A stretch of 64,000 nt of DNA from Prosopocoilus inquinatus (lineage: Eukaryota; Arthropoda; Insecta; Coleoptera; Lucanidae): positions 65,286,212-65,350,211 of the forward strand of contig CM069870.1 of assembly GCA_036172665.1 (NCBI GenBank). The letters run 5' to 3'. Shown one piece after another: positions 56,301 to 64,000 of the stretch. The notes below the pieces were generated by a model. It made no database searches. It was not told the DNA's origin and worked only from the letters and a program-made list of their open reading frames with translations. How positions within the stretch are numbered: position 1 is the first letter of the stretch; each line of letters begins with the position of its first letter. Both the position numbers and the translations under genes were made by a program.

Positions 56301-59015
56301 TCGAGACGGGGCACAATGCGAACGGACGTTATAAATAGCACCGCGGCCGTTCAATTTGCGTATTTATAGGATAATAGTTGTTCGTCTTGCCCTTGATAGG
56401 ATCAATTATTTATTAGGTCGAACTATTTTAAATCAGTTGCCGAGTAGCAAATTTCTCTTCGCTTAATAGTCAACGTTAAATGAAATTCTTGCGCTATTGT
56501 AACTACTGCATAGTTATTCTTAACCAATTTCATGTCGAATTTTTATCATTTAGGTATACGAAATAAAAATTCTGTAGGTAAATTAGAGCTAAAGCAAAGA
56601 TTTCAGGTTGTGAGTTGTCAGTACACTTTATTTACGCGTGTGTTGTCGCATCATTCCCCCTCGCAAAATATGCGAAATGGCGTCTATATTTATGTTTACG
56701 AAAAAAACTTTGTATTTATTTTTAATAAGGAACGTACTCAGACAAAGCAATATACGTATTTATTAAAATAATAAGTCAACTCAGCTACCTATCAGTGCCG
56801 TGTAAATTAACTTCGGTACAATGCCAGCAGATCTATCATGACGGACGTGAGATTTTATGTACGGGAAAAATTTGAAGCCACTTAATTTTTACCAGAAATG
56901 AAGAAAATTCCTCATTTATACACAAAGCTTTGTTCGTTCGGAAACATAACATAATAATAAGTCACAAAAGCAGTAATCGGGATGTATTTAAATTTAAAAC
57001 GGCAAAAAATGACGTAAACGGATCAGCTTCCGCTTACAAGTCGCTAGAGATTAATTCAACGGATCAATAATTAGATAATTAAATCGCCGTCACAAGCTCA
57101 ACAAAGCATCACCAAGCTTGACCAGTTACCGTGTCGTGTAATAAATATTTGAACTTTCCACCTATTATCCGGCATTGTGCGCTACATGTTCGCTGAAAGC
57201 TCGTTCAAGTCGGAATGCGTCTGACACGGCGTTGACCATGAAGGCTAGAAAGTTCTGCCAAGACTTATGGCCCACTCAGTCTGTCAAGTCTATCAGTCTG
57301 TCAAGGTATCGGCCAGTTGCTGCCGCTTATTTTCAAAGTCGTTGGTTCTAAGCCTCGAACTAGAACGTGGACTAAAATCCAAAAGTCGAACTGGTACGGA
57401 AACTAGAAGTACAGGAGACTAGAGGCACCATGGACTCTAATTAGCAGAACTCATTATTGGCCGGACCTCCTTTGAAATTTGCCGATAAAGGAAGCCGACG
57501 CAGGTGTTTTCTATTAAAACGCAACCATAAATTCTGTCACCCACTGACCCTATCATACCTGGACCGGCATGCAGGATGCCAGACTGGATCAGCATCGTAC
57601 TGCCGCCGGCACAACGCGTTGCATACCCATTTTGCCGCTTGCACAACGCGGTTAACAGTGTTTACACGATTAGCACGAGGCCGTTTCCTGCATAGACTGA
57701 TTTGATAACATCGCGTGTCATGCACGCCGGTCGGTTCGCGCCCAGTACGGTCCAAGACGGACCGCTCACGAAACGGTGCAGTGGGCGTTATCTCATATAA
57801 ATATAAGGAATATTTTTTGCATGTGCCGGGACGGAGACGCTCCTAGTACGATACGGTGTAATGGGCGGCGACCTTAAAACTCCAAAAACGGGAAATTCTT
57901 AACATTCGCAGACATCGGGCGGCGGTTTCTTTTGATAATAGACGGTGTTCAAAATTGCATTCATCGTAGCGCTAGATATTATTCGCTTACTGCAACGAAA
58001 AGTACGTTAAAATACCTGGTCCTACCGATAAACGCGTCGCCTTGCAGCCTATCAAAATCCATGCCATTACAACAATACGTAGTAAATTCGATCTTAAAGC
58101 TACAGACTGATTGAAGAACTTCTTAAAGAAGCGCGCGCGATGTAATTGGCGCTAAAATAATCCATTGTTTTCCAGAATGTTAGTCACGTTCAGAACTCAA
58201 TAAGCAACATTTTGAACAGTAACAACTTACATGATTTTGGACAGCTCGCACTGATACTGTAGGAAAAAAGGGAGCTTTGCGTCATTCGATGCAGTTGCAG
58301 CAACGATGGGAATCAAGGTCACTTATACTGCAATGTATAAATAGTAAAAACGTTTGAAGTGGATATGAAGGTGCTACATCCATCTTGCAACTCAACTTCA
58401 TAACTTAAGTGAATAATTTCTTTAAACTTTTTCTGGTCACATCTATACTGTCACGCTAGGGTTGGTACCTCCACCTTGTCGCGGTAAGGGGGTAGCGTAG
58501 GGTAAAGCTTGAAACACAGTTATTTTATAAAAGCGTTTATTAGAGAGTTTGGACATTATGAACAGAAAGAACATCACGAGCAAAATCAAAATAACGCAAA
58601 TGCTAAAAAAATCCTTGCGATGCGTTATTAATGTCATGACCACGTTAGCTTCACCACAAACAGATGTTCCATTCATCATTCGTTCTTATTTGAATTAAGT
58701 TTTAAAATTGTTGATTAGAAAAATTTCCTTTTGCGTAAGTAATGTCATCATCATGTTGGTTTTGCCACGCCCGGATGTTCCATTTATCACTCATTGCGTA
58801 CAAAACCGAACAGAAACGCCGCGCTCACGCCGCCGACAATATTTTATGCGTAAAATATCAAAACGCGATTTAAAAACTGCAGCGGGACGTTTAATTGAGA
58901 ATAAAAGAATTTAGCAAGGCGGTGTTTGTGTTAAAAAAATCTCAAGGCGCAAGCTCGTTTAATTCGTGAAAAGTGCGCTTTGCGCCGCTGTGTTTGCGTC
59001 CGTTTGGCAATTTAG
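56301..59015. other. Non-coding DNA with one small tandem duplication
   Basis: 57430-57760 is stop-poor on both strands and GC-richer, but no family was recognised. 58604-58685 and 58716-58798 are diverged tandem copies about 113 bases apart (shared TAATGTCAT and GATGTTCCATT-ATCA). Nothing else. Confidence 0.5.
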
Positions 59016-59556
59016 AGTTACACAGAACTATACGAATAGAAAAGAATAGTAGTGGCGAGTGGAATCACCAAAATAATTCGTTTTTGAATTCGTTTTGAAC
59101 ATTTATTAATATAAAATTCAACATGATGGGTTTTGTTGTTAATTCACGACGGGTGGCTGCTAATCGCGTCGTCTGTACGTGGCGGGCTTGGTCTGGTGGC
59201 GACGGCGGTGGTTTTACTTTCAGGAACGGATGACCACGGTTTTCTGGCCCTGGACGCTGGTGAAGGAGTGCGGCGATGGCTTCAGCTGGCAGGCTGGCGC
59301 GGCTCCCCGGAACTGGAGTTGACCGGGATGAGATTGGCAGCTTCTGGCTGGCCGTGAACGGTGATGGCAGAGGGCGTCCTCCGATCGGCGTCAGGATGCT
59401 GATGATCTTGGGATCAGCGTTCCGGGTGGCTCCTCTTCTTCGAGATGGCAGATATTGCCAATTCGGAGTCGTCCCTAGGCCGGCTGCCTAACTAAATTTT
59501 ACGCGCGCTTTTTATACGAATTTTTTGTTGATTCGCATATTGCGTTATTCGTAACA
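59016..59556 (-). mobile_element. Probable solo LTR of a Gypsy-type retrotransposon
   Basis: Read on the minus strand: starts TGTTACGAATAACG, has a TATA box (CGTATAAAAAGCGCG) about 45 bases in, a GC-rich untranslated-type body, a polyadenylation signal (AATAAATGTTC) near 59105, and ends GTGTAACT. The order of promoter, R-like region and poly-A signal fits a Gypsy LTR well. No second LTR, no internal genes and no clear target duplication were seen. Open frames on the plus strand are incidental. Confidence 0.5.
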
Positions 59557-59879
59557 TGCCCGGCGTTCAATTGTATTGCCTACTTGCTGAAATCATTTGC
59601 CCTATTTGTCGCTATTCTGCCGATGTTTGTTTTGAAACAAGAACCGTGTTATATCGGGTTACCTCACGCATTGTTATGACACTGTTGCCCTCGATTTCAC
59701 AAGCCAGTGCTTTAATAATTTCTTTATATTATTTTTTTTATGAAAACTCGAAAACTCCTATCCTGAAATTCCCATGGGAAAAAATAGGAATGATGAACTC
59801 TCTTATTTACAGATCAATTTCGACATGAACTTGAAGAGATCTTCAGGCGTAGATTCTTAGAGGTAAGAAATATACAATA

Positions 59880-60145
59880 GGGCTGCGCAATAGGCAACGG
59901 ATGGTCGCAGGGCTGCGCAGTTGATTTTTGAAAGTGGGAGCGCCACCCGGATAAAAGTTCCTCTTTCGAATGGCACCATCAAATTGCGACTCAATTAAAA
60001 AAAAAATATTTAAATTGAAAACAAGTACGCGGAAGGGCTGCGCAGTAGATAACGGAAGCTCGTGGGGCTGCGCAGTTGATTTTTGACGGTGAGCAACGCC
60101 GCGAGTAGAAATATTCCTCTTTCGAAAGGCACCAACAAATCGTCC
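59880..60145 (+). repeat. 155-bp tandem duplication
   Basis: Two copies with starts 155 bases apart (59881 and 60036). Each contains GGGCTGCGCA twice, GTTGATTTTTGA, and CCTCTTTCGAA-GGCACCA. No gene. Confidence 0.85.
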
Positions 60146-60604
60146 CTAAGGTCTCAAATAAATTAAAAATTGGAGTTTTAGGATTCGCAAAAAACTCGTT
60201 ATTTGGTTCGAACGTCCGGTTTTTCAATTCATGGTAAAACGCGATAGAATTATTGAAACGTCTTTAAAAACGACCATAAGATCCTAAGTTGCGTTTGAGT
60301 TTTCCAGGCGGCGGGACGTGACGTCATTTCTCCTATTCGCAACAAAATTTATCTGATCCTCTGTTTTTTGGTTTTAATGCAAATACAAGTAATATAGAAC
60401 ACGTGTAAGATTCAATGTATTTTATTTTACACGATTATTTTACTTATACGAAGAGGAGTTGCACATCAAAAGTGTGTCGATTCCGAATAATAATCGCAAC
60501 AGAAAATAATAAACACAAAGCCTCATTGTTGATTCTTTTTACACACATTGTTTCTCGGCCTTGTTTTGCGGTTTTAATAAAATTTCACTTCTTGTTCATG
60601 AACC
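60146..60604. other. Spacer, no gene recognised
   Basis: Nothing recognisable on either strand. Confidence 0.5.
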
Positions 60605-60716
60605 GTCTAAATCAGGTGTTCCCAAAGGAATCGATATCGACCCCTTGGGGTCGCTGTAGATTTGAACGGGATCGATAAACTTGTAGGGGTAGGCTGGGGT
60701 ATCGATGAACCTCTAA

Positions 60717-60850
60717 GGGTCTTTTAGGAGGATGGAGTTAGTTATGAATTCTTGTCAAATGTACAGTTATCTGAATGGTCTAGGGGTCTTTTAGGAGGAT
60801 GGAGTTAGTTATGAATTCTTGTCAAATGTACAACGTTATCTGAATGGTTT
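60717..60850 (+). repeat. 67-bp tandem duplication inside the hAT element
   Basis: Two nearly identical copies starting GGGTCTTTTAGGAGGATGG. The high identity shows the duplication is recent relative to the ends of the element. Confidence 0.95.
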
Positions 60851-60855
60851 ATTAA

Positions 60856-60963
60856 AGCGATGTGCAAACCAAAACAGAGTGGCGGGCGCGGAGGCGGTAC
60901 GACTATAAGGAGAACATATAAATCCGCCACCGCACACGTTTCCGCTTTGGTTTGTGCCTCGCC
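60856..60963. other. GC-rich inverted repeat with a TATA-like centre
   Basis: GCAAACCAAA...GTGGCGG on the left pairs with CCGCCAC...TTTGGTTTGTGC on the right; between them lies ACATATAAATCCG. The structure may be a promoter or simply a relic hairpin. Confidence 0.4.
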
Positions 60964-60964
60964 T

Positions 60965-61990
60965 AAAAGAAAAGTAGAAAATTTATAAACAATATTAAAT
61001 AAATTTGAATTTAACTTTGTACAGTGTCAACTCGAATAAAAGAAAAAGAAGATCGATTGATTGTCAAAATAAAATACAGTCAAATCGAACGGAAGCAAAA
61101 ACAAAAGACGATCGTCGACGTGGTGAGGGCGAAAGCAAAAATTGATCAAAACAGTAAGTCAAATAGTTGAAAAAAGACGGAAGCAATCAAAAATTTAAAA
61201 AGACGTACAGCAAATAATAAAAATTAAATAAATAAGATAAAGCCATATCTAATAAGAGAGAAAGGAAACAAAAACGGCGACCAATCGACGGAATTAAAAT
61301 ATAAAACAAAATTAACTCGGATCGAATAAAAGAAAAAGCAAACAAAAGGCGATCGATTAAATAAAATCGTGTTAAATAAATTGAAACGAAAGAAAAAACG
61401 CGACAAAACAAAAAGTGATAAATTGATAGTTAAAAATCAAATAACAAATCAAATAAAAAAAACAAAGGCCGATCAATTGATTAAATTAAAAATTGAATTA
61501 AATGACGGCGCATAAGGAATATAAAAAAACCAAAAAGGCGTTCAGTGATGATGATAAGAGAAGAATAAAAATTTTGCAGACACATTGAATCAAAATGGAC
61601 TTTAGTCGAATAATTAAAAGAACAAACAAAAGACGAAGGATTGATGATTAAAAAACGAAATAAATTCGTGTTAACTAAAATTAAACAAAAAAAAAACGAG
61701 GCAAAATAAAATTGATAGTTAAAAACCAAACCACAAATCAAATGAAAAAATAAAGGCCAATGAATTGATTATTAAGAAAACAAAAAAAGGCGATCGGTGA
61801 TGAAGTTAAGACGAAATTGAAAATTTTGCAGACTGAATGTATCAAGAGAGAAAGTTTGAAGAAAAGAAAACAATTTAGAAGAGAATCAAACTCATAATGC
61901 GAATATCAGATAAAATCAAATCAAGAAAAGACATCGGTTCGAAAGGGATCGGTTTAGAATTTAACAAAATTTTGATTTAATGCCTCAAAA
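60965..61990 (+). repeat. Degenerate A-rich repeat with GATCGATT words
   Basis: Imperfect repeats of AAACAAAAGRCGATCGATT-like words followed by AAATAAAATCGTGTTAAA-like words. Similar in style to 21521-22060. Spacing is irregular and no gene is present. Confidence 0.5.
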
Positions 61991-62086
61991 ATATTAAATA
62001 ACGAAATTTGACAGGGGGTCGATGGAAATTTTTATTTTTTGGCAAGGGGTCGATGCTTAAAAAAGGTTAAGAACCCTGGTCTAAAT

Positions 62087-64000
62087 AATACTCTAATGCT
62101 TTTTGAAAACAGACATCTTTTTTTTTAAATTTATTAATTTGACATTTCGCAGTTCATGTTGGCTTTGGCAACTTTATTAATTTTTTTTATTTTATTTATT
62201 AACAGGAAAAATTAAGCGACGTATTCAGGAAATATTTAGGAATATTACATATTCAGAAATCCAATAATTATAATCCAAGCAAGAAGTCGTTAACTATGAA
62301 TAGAAGTGATCTTTGAAGATTTTTTCAGGCTCGCTAGTTCTTGCATCTGTTGACAATGACGTAATTTTACCGGCTGTTAAGGAACTTTTTTAAAAACATA
62401 ATAATAAATAATAATAAAAATAAATAACTACTACTTTTTACAAGTGGGATGTGGTCGTTCTGTGATGCACTTTTAAATCTATAATATTTATTTTTTATTG
62501 CCGAATGTTTTTTTTTATAATGTCTTATATAGAGCGCTGTGCGTGTTATTGTGGGTTATAAAGTCATTCCAGCCGATTGGATGAAAAATGAAAAGAAAAA
62601 TTACTTCATGCACTCATACATCTTAAAGGAAACTTTCTGGCAGATATACTGAAACAAATAAAAAGTTTGAAACAGATAATTACTTTTTATTTCTAATTGG
62701 CTTCGCAATTTTCGAACTGAAGTGTTTATAACACTGAAGCGTAGAACCTTTTCTTTATTTTGGTCAAGCTTAACTGTTTTCATGATCAACAAGCAAAAAT
62801 ACGCGTGTGGCATATTTCCTGGAGCATCGAAAGTCCCCAAAAATTTACCGCCCTAATACATCTCACTTCCGGACAATAAGATTTCATTAACCACCCTGTT
62901 TTTATTTGACTGGCGGGCGCGATATTTACAGGGTTTTCACTGGGCGTGAGGAAATGGAAGGCTTCTTTGGGAATGATTAAGAGCGAGCGCCGAGCCCTTT
63001 CTCGCATCGGGCGTCCGCTTTATGGTCTTGGGCCGGTCAGCATTGTCCGCGGGGCCCCCGAAGGCTAAATGGTTGGTGTTTTATGCTTCGCGTTTGCCGC
63101 CCTGCGCTATTAATATACATTTAGATTTGGCCTGGATAATTACGTAAACCGCAAAACAGCACACGAGTTACTTCTTGTGTTTGTGTACGAATTTCTGAAC
63201 TTCACAGTAAATCATCTTGACGTTTTTGGGCTTTAGGTGGATAACGAGAGAAAGTTCAATGATAGAATGCGTTTAAATTTGCGTTTGTTTTCTCTATTTC
63301 ATTTATACCGAATATACGTGGCCACATGAAGCATACCTCTGTTCCCTGGGGATATCACAACGACGATTGAATGGTACATGCTCGCAGTAAATTAATAAAG
63401 CCAAACTTGACTTCGCCCCGAATACGAAAGGAAGAATTCTGAAGAATCAAATCCATCGTGTGACATAAACAAAAGCCAACCAAGTATAACATGATATCAG
63501 TAAGATACAACAGCGTCAAATGTCAAAAGTGCCGAAGCAATTTATAATTCCGTTGAAATAACAAGCGGATAAAAAACTTATTGCGCAGGAACAACACGAT
63601 ATAAAAATCTGAGTTTTACAACCAGCCCCGCGAATGTGTCAGCATTGGCCGGCTTGTGCGTTATAGCTTACTAGGTAGCAGTACAGTTGCCATTTGCTAC
63701 AAATTGTCGCGCAGTATAAGGTCAAACCCCTTAACCCCCTTAAGTTGCAAACATTCAATTTAATTCCCAAGAAAAGCTGCTTAAGACACGCAACTGCAGA
63801 TGATCACAAATAATTGTGAAACTAATACAAAAAATACAGATGCCGGGTCGATATAAGATTAACATAAGGCAATTATAATGCCGAAACAGCTCTAATCGAA
63901 AAAGGGATTTATTGCCGGAATGTTCAAAGATAAACATAAAGTTTGTTATGATTTATCTTTGGTTCTCCTTGTTGGAAAATATAAAATAAAATAATTCATG
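62087..64000. other. Non-coding DNA, no gene recognised
   Basis: AT-rich with a GC-richer patch at 62980-63130. No coding, RNA or repeat feature could be supported up to the end of the window. Confidence 0.5.

Larger units (their letters stand above)
60613..62078. mobile_element. Non-autonomous hAT element with perfect 8-bp TSD
   Basis: A 1,466-bp element flanked by GTCTAAAT at 60605-60612 and 62079-62086. The ends are CAGGTGTTCCCAAAGG and, on the other strand, CAGGGTTCTTAACC, each followed by ATCGACCCC-type tracts (ATCGACCCCTTGGGG near the left end; ATCGACCCCTTGCC and ATCGACCCCCTGTC read inward from the right end). No transposase is visible. The interior carries a 67-bp duplication, a hairpin and an A-rich degenerate repeat. 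Confidence 0.9.

Noticed and set aside
57430..57760. Stop-poor region on both strands, with GGSTMLIQSGIL on the minus strand recalling Tc1 transposase GGSVMVWAGI
   Set aside because: Only a vague match, and no flanking transposase motifs, TIRs or catalytic residues could be found.
1..64000. CRISPR arrays, operons, rRNA and tRNA genes
   Set aside because: None seen. Direct repeats here are satellite or minisatellite type without CRISPR spacing, and no tRNA T-arm with matching anticodon arm was found by eye.

Overview
The window is A+T-rich, gene-poor animal DNA, most likely from an insect genome. The evidence is the mix of eukaryotic transposons (a mariner-type DD41D element, a piggyBac element, hAT elements, a pogo/Tigger-like MITE, Jockey-type LINE fragments), a candidate GT-AG intron inside the piggyBac gene, and no operons or prokaryotic genes. 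I could not identify any intact host gene. The protein-like stretches I recognise are decayed transposase or reverse-transcriptase genes; a few short unrecognised open stretches are listed at low confidence. Species cannot be named from the sequence; a beetle is possible but unproven.

Layout. 1-4 kb: unique AT-rich DNA with one small LINE relic. 4.05-5.99 kb: a mariner-type element with terminal inverted repeats of about 350 bp. 6.0-7.8 kb: a possible LTR remnant and a 5'-truncated LINE. 9.5-14.6 kb: a satellite of ~720-bp units arranged as an A-B-A-B-A higher-order repeat. 17.5-18.1 kb: possible solo LTR. 20.2-21.0 kb: Tigger-like MITE. 23.4-29.0 kb: an old ~0.9-kb tandem duplication later loaded with a hAT transposon (left copy), a hammerhead element and a non-autonomous hAT with a nested MITE (right copy). 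30.15-30.6 kb: a CpG-rich stretch. 30.8-34.8 kb: a 4-kb polypyrimidine tract built on ~101-bp satellite subunits. 39.6-41.6 kb: a large palindrome. 41.7-42.7 kb: diverged tandem repeats. 43.5-44.3 kb: a TA-flanked TIR element. 46.3-48.6 kb: a TTAA-flanked piggyBac element. 49.6-50.5 kb: the largest hammerhead element. 59.0-59.6 kb: probable solo LTR on the minus strand. 60.6-62.1 kb: a second non-autonomous hAT with a perfect 8-bp target-site duplication.

Most interesting feature. Five loci (8.05, 26.5, 34.8, 39.75 and 49.6 kb) carry a repeat family whose ~312-bp monomer contains a near-perfect type I hammerhead self-cleaving ribozyme: CTGAAGA core, 5-bp stem II, GAAA, a very short palindromic stem III, a GTC or GTA cleavage triplet, and a long stem I with an internal loop. 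Four loci are head-to-head inverted composites that end at the same two points of the monomer and are flanked by 8-13-bp direct repeats. One insertion can be compared with its empty site in the opposite arm of a palindrome. This looks like a retrozyme-like or Penelope-derived non-autonomous retroelement. A second family (37.5 and 44.75 kb) has the same insertion style and a weaker hammerhead-like motif.

Nothing here works as a pathway. The window is a record of successive transposon insertions and satellite expansion in what is probably intergenic or intronic DNA.
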